Assembly: GCF_030657335.1 (NCBI RefSeq)
Contig: NZ_CP131039.1
Location: forward strand, 1,302,001-1,366,000
Length of the DNA stretch: 64,000 nt
Direction: 5' to 3'
Source: Croceibacterium aestuarii
GTDB taxonomy: Bacteria; Pseudomonadota; Alphaproteobacteria; Sphingomonadales; Sphingomonadaceae
Positions 9,320-19,300 of this stretch are shown one piece after another. Position numbers and translations under genes: made by a program. The first letter of the stretch is position 1. Each line of letters starts with the position of its first letter. Under the pieces are notes generated by a model. The model had not been told where the DNA came from, did not search any database, and worked only from the letters and a program-made list of their open reading frames with translations.

Positions 9320-11002
9320 CTAACGCTTAGACCGGCGAGACTCTTCCGGGGCGGTCGTGGCGTCTCCGAACACGCGGATGCCCCCAATCCAGGTCTGGAG
9401 GATTTTCGTCGCCCTGATGTGATCGGGGGTCGAGAGCAAGGGATCGCGATCGAGAACCAGGAAGTCGGCTCGCTCGCCCACGTCGAGCTGCCCGAAGCGC
9501 CCCTCGGCGAATCCTGCATACGCGGCCCCCGCCGTATAGGCGGCGAGTGCAGCCTCGCGCGTCACCGTTTCGTCGGGATGCCAGCCACCGAACGGCTCGC
9601 CGCTCGCATCGGACCGGCTGATTGCGACAGCTATGCCTTCCAGTGGGTCGGGAGCTTCCACGGGAGCATCCGAGCCGAAGGCCAACGGCACGCCGTTCTC
9701 CTGCATGGTGCGCCAGGCGTAGGCCCCGGCGAGCCGGGCCGGTCCGAGGCGCGCTTCGGCCATCAGCCGGTCGCTGCTCTCATGCACCGGCTGCATCGAG
9801 GCGATCGTGCCGTGCGCGGAGAATCGGGCGCAGTCGGCCGGGTCGACGATCTGGGCATGTTCGACGCGCCAGCGCCGGTCGCCGTCGTAGGTTTCGCTGA
9901 GCTCGTCTATCGCGTCGAGCACTTCGGCATTGGCGGCATCGCCGATCGCATGGACCGCGACCTGAAAGTGATCGATTGCCGCGCGGCTCATCAGGTTTCT
10001 GAGCTGGGTTCCGTCGAGCAGCTTAAGTCCGGTATTGCCGGGGTCGTCGGCGTAAGGGGCCTTGAGCCAGGCCCCGCGCGAGCCGAGCGCGCCATCGAGA
10101 TAGAGCTTGAGCCCGTTCATCCGCAGCCGGTCGCCATACAGCCAGACGGTCGGCCCCGGCCCGGCGATGAGCTGCATCGTCGGGACATCGCTGGCATAGG
10201 ACATTATGCGTATCCGCAGTCGTCCCTCGTCGCCGGCGCGGCGGAAGGTCATCCAGTCCTCGGCACTTGTGCCCATGTCGGCGACCGCAGTAACCCCCTT
10301 GCTGACCAGCAATTGCTGCGCCTTGACCAGTGCGAGGTCGCGGTCTTCGGGGCGCGGCGGCGGAACCAGCGTATCGATCAGCGCAGTCGCTGCGTCGACG
10401 AGCACACCGGCCGGCGCCTTGCTGCTGGGCAAGCGCACGATCCTTCCACCGACAGGGTCTGCGGTCTTGGCAGTGACGCCCGCCTCTTTCAGCGCAACCG
10501 AGTTGGCCCAACCTGCATGACCGTCGACTCTTTCGAGCCAGACCGGTCGGTCCGGCACTGCGGCATCGAGTTCGGCCGCCGTGGGAAAACGGCCGAGACC
10601 CCAGGTTTCCTGGTTCCAGCCGCGCCCGATGATCCACGGCCGGTCGGGATGTTCGGCGGCGTAGGCCGCGATTTTCGCCTGGGCTTCCGCGAGCGAGCGG
10701 GTGTCAGACAGGTCTAGAGTGAGCAGAGAAAGCCCGAGGCTCATCACATGGGCATGAGCGTCGATGAGTCCGGGTATGACGACATGGCCGTGGCCGTCCT
10801 CGCGGTAATCGACCTTTGGCGGTTTGTCGCCGAACTTGAGAACTCGGGTGATGCGCCCCTCGTCGTCGAACACGAGACCGGCAAAGCGAGTCACTTTGCC
10901 GTCGCGGTTCACCGAGATGCCGTCGACATTGTCGAGCAGCGTGTCGGCCAGTGCGGGAGCGGGAGAAAGCAGAGCGAGCGCCAGCAGGGCGCGGCGGATC
11001 AT
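9320..11002 (-). CDS. Exported amidohydrolase, YtcJ-like (amidohydrolase 3 family)
   Basis: A 560-residue metal-dependent hydrolase with a signal peptide (MIRRALLALALLSPAPALA). Metal-site motifs are in order: HxH in VIPGLIDAHAHVMSLG, then AVHAIGDAAN, the VEHAQIVDP histidine, and the terminal aspartate in AFGSDAPVEAPDPLEGI. Proteins of this type hydrolyse amide or related bonds, often in N-substituted amino acids or metabolites. The actual substrate cannot be told from sequence. The ATG overlaps the upstream dehydrogenase stop as ATGA, so the two form an operon. Periplasmic or secreted location is inferred. Confidence 0.88.
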   Translation of the reverse strand: MIRRALLALALLSPAPALADTLLDNVDGISVNRDGKVTRFAGLVFDDEGRITRVLKFGDKPPKVDYREDGHGHVVIPGLIDAHAHVMSLGLSLLTLDLSDTRSLAEAQAKIAAYAAEHPDRPWIIGRGWNQETWGLGRFPTAAELDAAVPDRPVWLERVDGHAGWANSVALKEAGVTAKTADPVGGRIVRLPSSKAPAGVLVDAATALIDTLVPPPRPEDRDLALVKAQQLLVSKGVTAVADMGTSAEDWMTFRRAGDEGRLRIRIMSYASDVPTMQLIAGPGPTVWLYGDRLRMNGLKLYLDGALGSRGAWLKAPYADDPGNTGLKLLDGTQLRNLMSRAAIDHFQVAVHAIGDAANAEVLDAIDELSETYDGDRRWRVEHAQIVDPADCARFSAHGTIASMQPVHESSDRLMAEARLGPARLAGAYAWRTMQENGVPLAFGSDAPVEAPDPLEGIAVAISRSDASGEPFGGWHPDETVTREAALAAYTAGAAYAGFAEGRFGQLDVGERADFLVLDRDPLLSTPDHIRATKILQTWIGGIRVFGDATTAPEESRRSKR

Positions 11003-11898
11003 GTGCGGGGCTCCGGCAGGTGGCGAATCAACGCGCTGGTGTCCTGGCGCGCGCCGCCGTCCGCTTGCACCTGGGCATAGAACTGATCGACCAGTGCGGT
11101 GACCGGCAGCGAAAGACCCCTGGATTTCGCTTCGCCGAGCGCGATGGCGAGGTCCTTGCGCATCCAGTCGATTGCGAAACCGAAGTCGAATTCGCCCGCC
11201 GCCGTCGTCGGCCAGCGGTTTTCCATCTGCCACGACTGCGCCGCACCGCCCGAAATCGCCTCGAGCACGCGGTCCATGTCGAGCCCCGCTCCCTGCGCGA
11301 AGCGAACGCCTTCGGAAAGGCCGGCGAGGACGCCGGAGATGCAGATCTGGTTCACCGCCTTGCATGCCTGTCCGGCGCCGGCTTCCCCGATATGGACGGT
11401 TCGCGCACTATAAGCGTCCAGGACGGGGCGCGCGCTTTCCATCGCCCGAAGGGATCCTCCGCACATCACGGCCAGCTTGCCGTTTTCCGCCCCGGCCTGA
11501 CCGCCAGAGACCGGAGCGTCGAGTGCCAGCACGCCGCGCTCGGCGGCCTCGGCGGCGATGCGCCGGGCAATCGCCGGCGAAACGGTGGTGTGATCGATGA
11601 ATAATGCGCCAGCGGTCATCGCCGCCAGCGCGCCGCCTTCGGCCAGGACGACTTCGGCGAGATCGGAATCGTTGCCGACGCAGGTAATCACCACCTCCTG
11701 CTCGGCGGCGGCTTCGGCTGGGCTTGGCGCGGTCGCGACGTCGAGACCTTCGCCCGAATAACGCTCGAGCCACTCGGCGGCGCGCGCGGAAGTGCGATTG
11801 TAGGCGGTGACGCGGTGGCCGCGGCGGGCGAGGTGGCCGGCCATTGGTGCGCCCATCACGCCAAGGCCGAGGAAGGCGATACGCTTGGCTGTTGTCAT
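10999..11898 (-). CDS. NAD(P)-dependent beta-hydroxyacid dehydrogenase (3-hydroxyisobutyrate dehydrogenase family)
   Basis: A 299-residue oxidoreductase with an N-terminal Rossmann motif FLGLGVMGAPMAGHLARRG and the family signature DAPVSGGQAGAENGKLAVM. The substrate/catalytic Lys lies in GAGQACKAVNQICI. It belongs to the 3-hydroxyisobutyrate / tartronate semialdehyde / 2-(hydroxymethyl)glutarate reductase group, and the exact substrate is uncertain. ATG 11898 is chosen because GGAGG sits six bases upstream; an in-frame upstream extension lacks this. It is the first gene of a two-gene operon with the exported amidohydrolase. Confidence 0.88.
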   Translation of the reverse strand: MTTAKRIAFLGLGVMGAPMAGHLARRGHRVTAYNRTSARAAEWLERYSGEGLDVATAPSPAEAAAEQEVVITCVGNDSDLAEVVLAEGGALAAMTAGALFIDHTTVSPAIARRIAAEAAERGVLALDAPVSGGQAGAENGKLAVMCGGSLRAMESARPVLDAYSARTVHIGEAGAGQACKAVNQICISGVLAGLSEGVRFAQGAGLDMDRVLEAISGGAAQSWQMENRWPTTAAGEFDFGFAIDWMRKDLAIALGEAKSRGLSLPVTALVDQFYAQVQADGGARQDTSALIRHLPEPRT

Positions 11899-11991
11899 GG
11901 TCGCCTCCCTGCCGTCTTGTCCCAGGCAAAGCAACGCCCTGCGGCTTTCGGGTTTCCCTTGCCATGAATTTTGCATTACGGCCCGCCGCCA

Positions 11992-13239
11992 ATGAGCGAA
12001 GCAGATCCCACCTCGAAAGCGGCGCTGTCAGCGCTCACGCTGGCCGACGTCGAAGCCGCCGCCAAGCGGATCGGCGATGCCATCGTGCGAACCCCGACAC
12101 TGCACAGCAAGACCCTGTCGAAGATCACCGGGGCGGAGATCTGGCTCAAGTTCGAAAACCTGCAGTTCACGGCCGCCTACAAGGAGCGCGGCGCGCTCAA
12201 CGCCTTGCTGCTGATGGATGAAGACCAGCGCAATCGCGGGGTGATTGCGGCCAGCGCCGGCAACCACTCGCAGGGGCTGAGCTACCACGGAACCCGTCTC
12301 GGCGTGCCGGTGACCATCGTCATGCCCAAGACCACGCCGGTGGTGAAAGTCATGCAGACGGAGAGCGTGGGCGGCAAAGTCTTGCTTGAAGGCGAGACCT
12401 ACGACGAAGCCTATGCCTACGCCCGCGGCCTGGAAAAGAAGCTCGGCCTGACCTTCGTGCACCCGTTCGACGACCCCAACGTCGCTGCGGGCCAGGGCAC
12501 GGTCGCGCTCGAAATGCTTGCCGATGCGCCCGAACTCGACACGCTCGTCGTGCCCATCGGCGGCGGCGGGCTGATATCCGGCATGGCGACGGTCGCCCGG
12601 GCAACAAACCCTGCAATCGAGGTGCTCGGGGTCCAGGCCGCGCTCTATCCGTCGATGTACGACAAGATCAAACATGCCAGCCTGCCGTGCGGCGGCGACA
12701 CGCTGGCCGAAGGCATCGCGGTCAAGCAGCCGGGCGAATTCACCGCGCAGATTATCGAGGCGCTCGTCGACGACATCCTGCTGGTCAGCGAGCCCGAGCT
12801 TGAAAAGGCTGTCTCGCTGCTGTTGCAGATCGAGAAGACCGTGGTCGAAGGCGCCGGCGCAGCCGGGCTTGCCGCGGTCATGGCCCACCGCGATCGTTTC
12901 AAGGGCAAGAAGGTCGGCCTCGTGCTGTGCGGCGGCAATATCGACACCCGCCTGCTTGCCAACGTTCTGCTGCGCGACCTGGCGCGCGACGGCCGGCTTG
13001 CGCGCCTCAGGATCACGCTCCAGGACCGACCCGGTGCGCTGTACAAGGTGATGCACGAGTTCGACGCGCACAACGTCAACATCCTCGAAATCTACCACCA
13101 GCGCATCTTCACCGACTTGCCCGCAAAGGGCCTGGTGACCGACATCGAATGCGAGGCGCGCGATCGCCAGCAACTCGAAATGCTCGTCGCCGCGCTTCGC
13201 GGCAAGGGCTACGCGGTTAGCCAAGTGGAGCTGAACTGA
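11992..13239 (+). CDS. ilvA: Threonine ammonia-lyase with ACT domain
   Basis: PLP enzyme deaminating threonine to 2-oxobutyrate for isoleucine synthesis (415 residues). The PLP lysine is K64 in FTAAYKERGA. ASAGNHSQG binds the substrate carboxylate and PIGGGGLISGMA binds phosphate. The C-terminal 75 residues (LRITLQDRPGALYKVMHEF onward) form an ACT regulatory domain, so the protein is the shorter single-ACT form. The start MSEADP at 11992 is preferred over an in-frame ATG seven codons earlier. The gene is divergent from the dehydrogenase. Confidence 0.93.
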   Translation: MSEADPTSKAALSALTLADVEAAAKRIGDAIVRTPTLHSKTLSKITGAEIWLKFENLQFTAAYKERGALNALLLMDEDQRNRGVIAASAGNHSQGLSYHGTRLGVPVTIVMPKTTPVVKVMQTESVGGKVLLEGETYDEAYAYARGLEKKLGLTFVHPFDDPNVAAGQGTVALEMLADAPELDTLVVPIGGGGLISGMATVARATNPAIEVLGVQAALYPSMYDKIKHASLPCGGDTLAEGIAVKQPGEFTAQIIEALVDDILLVSEPELEKAVSLLLQIEKTVVEGAGAAGLAAVMAHRDRFKGKKVGLVLCGGNIDTRLLANVLLRDLARDGRLARLRITLQDRPGALYKVMHEFDAHNVNILEIYHQRIFTDLPAKGLVTDIECEARDRQQLEMLVAALRGKGYAVSQVELN

Positions 13240-13283
13240 CCGATTTCAGGGCGGTTTCGTCTTTCGCCGACGGCCTTGTGAAA

Positions 13284-13317
13284 ATTAACCCTGCAACCGG
13301 GGAAAATTACGGTTAAT
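13284..13317. promoter_or_regulatory. Inverted TTAACC repeat upstream of bpt
   Basis: ATTAACC (13284-13290) and its exact inverse GGTTAAT (13311-13317) flank a 20-base spacer in the 165 bp between ilvA and bpt. AAAATTA also occurs twice nearby as a direct repeat. TTAACC is the core of the CtrA half-site known from alphaproteobacteria, but the canonical TTAA-N7-TTAA spacing is absent. This is a possible regulator site only. Confidence 0.3.
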
Positions 13318-13404
13318 AGTCTTCTAAGCGGCGATTCCTGCGGTCATACCGCGGGCATCGCGCAAATTGCTTCTGTTCTGGCTTGGAGAGGACCGCCCAG
13401 CACC

Positions 13405-14253
13405 GTGACGGCCCCGGTACGATTTCCCCGCTTCTTCGTGACGAGCCCTGCGCCGTGCCCCTATCTGCCGGGCAAGACCGAGCGCAAGGTGTTCACCGAG
13501 CTCAAGGGGCCGCATGCCGAGGAACTGAACGACGCGCTCGGCCGCATCGGATTCCGGCGCAGCCAGACCGTCGCCTACCGCCCGAGCTGTGCCGATTGCC
13601 GCGCCTGTATATCGGTGCGGGTCGTGGCCGGGGAGTTCGCCCCTTCGAGCACCCAGAAGCGCAATATCAAGCGCAACCGGGACATCGTCGCGACCGAGTG
13701 CCGGCCCTGGGCCACCGCCGAACAGTTCGAGCTGCTGCAGAAGTATCTCGGCGCGCGCCACCCCGGCGGGGGAATGGCGGCGATGGACGAGATTGACTAC
13801 GCCGATATGGTGGAACATACCTCGGTCTCGAGCTATGTCATTGAATACAGGGAGCCATCGGTCGACGGAAAGCCGGGTCGTCTAATCGGTGCCTGCCTGA
13901 CCGACCGGCAAGGCGACGGGTTGTCGATGATCTACAGTTTCTACGACCCGGACCATGAGATTCGCACGGGCCTTGGGAACTACATCATCCTCGATCACAT
14001 TAGACGAGCAGGTCGGGAAGGCCTGCCCTACGTCTATCTCGGCTATTGGGTCGAGGGTTCGCAACGTATGCAGTACAAGGTGCGTTATCGCCCGCTTGAA
14101 AAACTCGGACCTGGGGGCTGGCAGCGTTTCTCAGATGATGAACAGGCCGCGCTTATCGCCGCCGCCGTGCGGCCACGCAGCGCCGTGCCGGGCGTCGAAG
14201 GCGGATCCAAGGACGGAACTCCCGGCGGCCAGCACCAGTACAAGATCGCCTGA
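13405..14253 (+). CDS. bpt: Aspartate/glutamate leucyltransferase (Bpt), N-end rule
   Basis: Transfers leucine from Leu-tRNA to proteins with N-terminal Asp or Glu, marking them for ClpAP degradation. The 282-residue product shows the ATE/Bpt N-terminal half ([17 protein letters not shown], then [25 protein letters not shown], described by position 48-72). The C-terminal GNAT-like half includes [22 protein letters not shown]. The GTG at 13405 yields the normal N-terminus. The 3' end overlaps the most likely start of tamA. Confidence 0.92.
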   Translation: MTAPVRFPRFFVTSPAPCPYLPGKTERKVFTELKGPHAEELNDALGRIGFRRSQTVAYRPSCADCRACISVRVVAGEFAPSSTQKRNIKRNRDIVATECRPWATAEQFELLQKYLGARHPGGGMAAMDEIDYADMVEHTSVSSYVIEYREPSVDGKPGRLIGACLTDRQGDGLSMIYSFYDPDHEIRTGLGNYIILDHIRRAGREGLPYVYLGYWVEGSQRMQYKVRYRPLEKLGPGGWQRFSDDEQAALIAAAVRPRSAVPGVEGGSKDGTPGGQHQYKIA

Positions 14254-16384
14254 CCGCCTCTGCGGGCGCCGGTTGCTTGCCGCCCTGGCGGCGGGTGCAG
14301 CGCTCGTGGGCCAGCCCGTAGCGGCGCAAGACCGATCGACCCTCCCCGAGTTGGAGGACTTGATCCCGGACAGCGCGATCAGCAACCCGGAAGCGTGGGC
14401 GGAACAAGGCGTTCCTCAGGATGCTCAGGCGCAAGAGAACGCGCCGCCGCCGGTCGATAGCGAACTGAGCGAAATGCCGCTGCTCGACATCCCCTGGCCC
14501 GAGGACCTGGAGCTGCCTGCGGTCGAGCCGCTCGCGCCCGAGCAGGACATCACCTTCGCCGAAGACCTTTCCGCGCCGACGACGCCGAACGTCGGCGACG
14601 CGGTGCAGTTGTCGCGCGCGCTGACCGTCGTCTTTCCCACGGATCGCTCCCTGCTCCCCGAACGAGACGATCTGCTGGATCATTTCCGGGAGCTATCGAC
14701 CATCGAGGAGGACGATGCCGGGGACAACGCCGCACGGCTGGCGGCACAAGCGCGCGAGGACGAGGCTCTGATGGAGCGGCTGCTGCGCATCTATGGCTAC
14801 TACGATGCGCAGGTCATTCGCTCGGTCGGCGGCGAGGCCACGGGTGACGCCGCCGATTCCGAGCATCCGTCCGTGCGCTTCGATATCCTTCCCGGCGAGC
14901 GTTATGCCGTTGGGGCGGTCGATCTGGGCGAACTGGCAAAAACCGGCGACGATTATCGCCAGCTGCTCGGCGCCTTCGGAGTCCACAGCGGCGATCCGCT
15001 CAATTCTTTTGCGATCAAGTCCGGCCAGGCCGCGCTGGACAGCGCGCTCGGCGAAGCCGGCTATCCGTTCGCCGCCATCGACGATCCCCAGCTGCTGATA
15101 GATCACGACCGCCAGGAAGGGGACCTGACGATGGAGGTCTCGCCGAACGGCAAGTACCGTTTCGGCAAGGTCACCAGCAATCTGCCGAACTTCCTCTCCG
15201 GCAAACATCTTGCGACGATCGCCCGTTTCGAACCCGGAGACCTCTACCGGCGCAGCGACGAAATGGATCTGCGCCGCGCGATCCAGGCGACCGGTCTCGT
15301 CAGCACCGCCACGGTCACGCCGGTCGAGGTCGCGCCGCCCTCTGGCAACGAGCCGGGCGTGGTCGACATGCAGGTCGAGATGACCAAGGCGAAGCTGCGC
15401 ACGGTAAAGGGTTCGATCGGTTACGGCACCGGCGAGGGGTTCAAGCTCGAAGGTAGCTGGGAACATCGCAATCTGTTCCCGCCGGAAGGTGCGCTCAAGG
15501 TGCGCGCGATCGCCGGTACGCAGGAGCAGCTCGCCGGTGTGACCTACCGGCGCAACAACTTCCTCGGCCGCGACCAGGTTCTGACGATCGACGCCTATGC
15601 CAGCACGATCGACTATGCCGCCTACGATGCGCAAACAGCATCGCTGGTCGGCACGTTCGAACGTCTCAGCACCTTGTTGTTCCAGAAGCGTATCAGCTGG
15701 TCCGGGGGGATCGAACTGGTCGCCACGAAGGAGCGGACCGCGACGGCCAGCGGCACGCCCGGCGTGTGGCAGACCTACTTCATCGCGGCGCTCCCCGGCT
15801 ACATTCAGTGGGACACAAGCGACGACTTGCTCAATCCCACCACCGGGTTCCGTCTCTCCGCCAAGGTCTCGCCCGAGGTGGCGCGGACCAACGGCAGCGA
15901 AACTGTCTACGTCCGCACCCAGCTCGACGGGTCCTATTACCGCTCGGTCAGCGACAAGATCGTGCTCGCCGGGCGCGCGCGTCTTGCCAGCATCCCCGGG
16001 GCCCCGGTGGCCGATATCGCCCCTTCGCGGCGGCTCTACGCCGGCGGCGGCGGGTCGGTGCGCGGTTACGGCTACCAGAAAATCGGACCGCAGAGCGCGA
16101 TTGGCGATCCGACCGGCGGACGTTCGCTGGCCGAGTTCTCGCTCGAGGCGCGAATCCAGACCGGCCTGCTCGACGGTGCGCTTGGTGTCGTTCCATTCGT
16201 GGATGCCGGCACGGTAGGTTCCGGTTCCACCCCCGACTTCGGCAATATCAAGATCGGCGCCGGCATCGGGCTTCGCTATTACACCAGCTTCGGACCCGTC
16301 CGGGTCGATCTTGGTGTCCCCATCAACCCCGGGCCGAACGATGCCAAATTTGGCGTCTACGTCGGCCTGGGCCAGGCGTTCTGA
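14138..16384 (+). CDS. tamA: Outer-membrane assembly protein TamA (BamA/Omp85 superfamily), start uncertain
   Basis: Omp85-type barrel that partners TamB in outer-membrane protein or lipid homeostasis. A hydrophobic export segment ([21 protein letters not shown]) is followed by an acidic region, then POTRA-like domains. The C-terminal surface-antigen barrel has [16 protein letters not shown] and ends in the terminal Phe (GLGQAF) read by the BAM machine. The start is unclear: ATGs at 14135/14138 lie inside bpt and give a long, Arg-rich n-region, while a TTG at 14273 leaves almost none. It is coupled to tamB by TGATG. Confidence 0.85.
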   Translation: MNRPRLSPPPCGHAAPCRASKADPRTELPAASTSTRSPDRLCGRRLLAALAAGAALVGQPVAAQDRSTLPELEDLIPDSAISNPEAWAEQGVPQDAQAQENAPPPVDSELSEMPLLDIPWPEDLELPAVEPLAPEQDITFAEDLSAPTTPNVGDAVQLSRALTVVFPTDRSLLPERDDLLDHFRELSTIEEDDAGDNAARLAAQAREDEALMERLLRIYGYYDAQVIRSVGGEATGDAADSEHPSVRFDILPGERYAVGAVDLGELAKTGDDYRQLLGAFGVHSGDPLNSFAIKSGQAALDSALGEAGYPFAAIDDPQLLIDHDRQEGDLTMEVSPNGKYRFGKVTSNLPNFLSGKHLATIARFEPGDLYRRSDEMDLRRAIQATGLVSTATVTPVEVAPPSGNEPGVVDMQVEMTKAKLRTVKGSIGYGTGEGFKLEGSWEHRNLFPPEGALKVRAIAGTQEQLAGVTYRRNNFLGRDQVLTIDAYASTIDYAAYDAQTASLVGTFERLSTLLFQKRISWSGGIELVATKERTATASGTPGVWQTYFIAALPGYIQWDTSDDLLNPTTGFRLSAKVSPEVARTNGSETVYVRTQLDGSYYRSVSDKIVLAGRARLASIPGAPVADIAPSRRLYAGGGGSVRGYGYQKIGPQSAIGDPTGGRSLAEFSLEARIQTGLLDGALGVVPFVDAGTVGSGSTPDFGNIKIGAGIGLRYYTSFGPVRVDLGVPINPGPNDAKFGVYVGLGQAF

Positions 16385-19300
16385 TGGCGGAGGAGGACGA
16401 AATCGACGCCCCCGCGGCGGACGGGCACGGGCCGCTGCACGGCCTGCGGGTCGCCGGGCGCTGGGTTGGCCGCATTGTCGCCGGGCTGGTCCTGCTGATC
16501 GGGCTCGCGGTGGTGTTCCTGCACACGCCGCCTGGCCGGCAGTTCATCGTCGATCAGATTTCCAAGTTCGCGCCGGCCAGCGGTCTTTCGGTCTCGGTCG
16601 GCCGAATCAGCGGCTCGGTGCTATGGAACGCCACGCTTTACGACGTGACGTTCCGCGACGCCGATGGAACGCTGTTCCTGAAAGTGCCCGAGGTCGAGCT
16701 CAATTGGCGACCTTACAAGTTCCCCTTCTCCGGGCTCGATGTGCGCAACCTCGTGTTGCACGACGGCACGCTCTACGCTGCGCCCGATCTGAAACCCGGC
16801 GACCCCAACGCTCCGATCCTCCCCAATTTCGACATCCGGGTGGATCGCTTCGTGATCGACGACCTGCACGTCGCCAAAGGCCTGCTGGACGAGGAACGGA
16901 CCGTCAACTTCAATGCCTCCGCAAAAGTGACCGACGGGCTAGTAGAGCTCGATGCCGACGGCGCGCTGGGCGGGGGCGACAAGTTCAGCGTGCTGGTCGC
17001 GGCCGAGCCGGACGACGATCGGTTCGATCTGGGGCTCGACTACCGCGCGCCCGCGGGCGGGCTGCTGGCATCCTTGGTCGGTGCGCAGGAGGACATGACG
17101 ATCAAGCTCGAGGGCGACGGCACCTGGAGCAAGTGGGACGGTACCTTCATCGCGCGGCAGGGGGGCGATCGACTGGCCGATTTCGAAGTGCAGAACTTCG
17201 CCGGCCGATACGTCATCGCCGGCCAGGTACGCACGAACGAATATCTCACCGGCATTCCCGCCCGAGCGCTCGGCCCGAGCCCGGTCGTGGTGCTGGTCGG
17301 CAATCTCAAAAACAGCGTCGCGAGCGGCGCGCTCGCGCTGCGCGGCAAGGGGCTCAAGCTGAGCGCGCACGGCGCGGTCGATCTTGGCCAAAACGCATTC
17401 GAGACTGTGCGCGTGAACGCCGTCTTGCGCGACCCGTTGCTGCTCGGGGAGAACATGCGGATCGAGGGGGCAAAACTCAGCGCCACCCTCGACGGGCCAT
17501 TCCGCAAGCTCGATGTGCCGTTGGACCTCACGGTTGCGCGCGCAAACCTTTCGGGCACCGTGATCGAGGGGCTGGAGCAGCACGGGACCCTCCGCTGGAA
17601 CGGAGACCGGCTCGCCTTGCCGCTCGACGCCAGCGTCGAGCGGATCGCCAGCGGCAATGCCATGCTCGACCCGCGGCTGGTTAATGGCACTCTTCGCGGC
17701 GAGGTCACGCTGGCGAACGGGCAGATCACGGCGGACAACCTGCGCTTGAACTTCCCTGGCCTGGATGCCCGGTTGACGCTGCGCGGCGACACCGCGCGCG
17801 GCGGGTACGCCTTGGCCGGCCCGGTCGAGATGCGCGGTCTGCAGCTCGACAACGTCGGCACGCTGGATGCCGGGGCGAAAATCCTCTTCAAAACCGGCAA
17901 CGGCGTGCCGTGGACGCTGGCCGCCAACTTCACCGGGCGGCTGACCAAGGTCAGCAATGCGACGCTCGCCAACATCGCCGGCGACAACATCCGGTTCGAC
18001 GGCGGGGTGAGGCTGGGCGCCGGCCAGCCGATTTCATTTTCTAAGACGACGCTCAAGTCGAGCAAGCTCTCGCTCACGCTCGACGGCAAGGTGCAGGGCG
18101 GCGAGACCACGCTGGTCGGCAGGGGCCGCCACGTCGACTACGGCGGGTTCACCGTCGAGGCCGCCATTGCCGCAGACGGACCGCACGCCGAACTCGTCTT
18201 CGCCAGCCCGCTGCCTGCGGCGGGCCTGAAGGATGTGCACGTGGCAATCGCCCCGACCGAGAACGGTTTCGCCATCGACACGAGCGGCCAGTCGTTGCTT
18301 GGGCCGTTCGATGGCGCCTTGCGGCTCGCCATGCCCGCGGGCGGACCGGTCAGCGTGACGATCGACCGGCTCAACGTTTCGGACACCGCTGTGACCGGGT
18401 CGCTGACCATCGTCGAGGGGGCTGCCAAAGGCACGTTGAGCCTCGCGCAGGGCGGCGTCGATGGCACCCTCGCCCTGGCCCCGCGCGGCGGCGGGCAGGG
18501 CTTTGACGTGAACCTGACCGCGCGCGACGCCCGCTTTGGCGGGGCTACCCCGCTGACCATTCGCCGAGCCAATCTTACCGCCACAGGAACGATCGGCGGC
18601 GGGAGCACGACGATTTCGGGCCAGGCCCAGGCCCAAGGGATCAGCTATGGAAGCCTGTTCATCGGCCGCTTCTCAGGCCGCGCCAACGTCGTCGATGGGG
18701 TGGGCAAGTTCGACGCGGCGCTGACCGGCCGGCGCGGCAGCGGCTTCGACTTGCAATTGACGGGCAGCGCCAGCTCTGGCCAGGTCGCCGTTGCGGTGAA
18801 GGGCAAATACGGCTCGCGCACCATCTCCATGCCGCGTCGGGCAGTGCTCACCAAGCAGCCCGACGGCAGCTGGGAACTGCGCCCGACGCAGCTAAACTAT
18901 GGCGATGGCCGGACGATCCTCGAGGGGCGGTTCGGCGGGACCCAGCCGATGCACGGCAAGTTCAGCCTCGACAAGATGCCCCTGTCGCTGATCGACGCAG
19001 TCGGCGGCGATATCGGCCTCGGCGGGACGATCTCGGGCATCGTCGAGTTTTCGGGCGGCGCCGGCGGCGCGCCGACCGGCGAGGCGCGCGTGATGGTCAA
19101 GGGCCTGACCCGCTCGGGCCTGGTCCTGACGTCGCGACCGATCGATCTTGCGCTGGTCGCGCGGCTCTCGCCGACGATACTGCAGACCCGGGCGGTCCTG
19201 AAGGACGAGGGCGGCGTCAAGGGGCGTCTGCAAGGGCGCATTGCAATGCTTCGGCAGGGCGGGTCCCTGTTCGAACGGCTGCAGGACGGCGACCTGCGCG

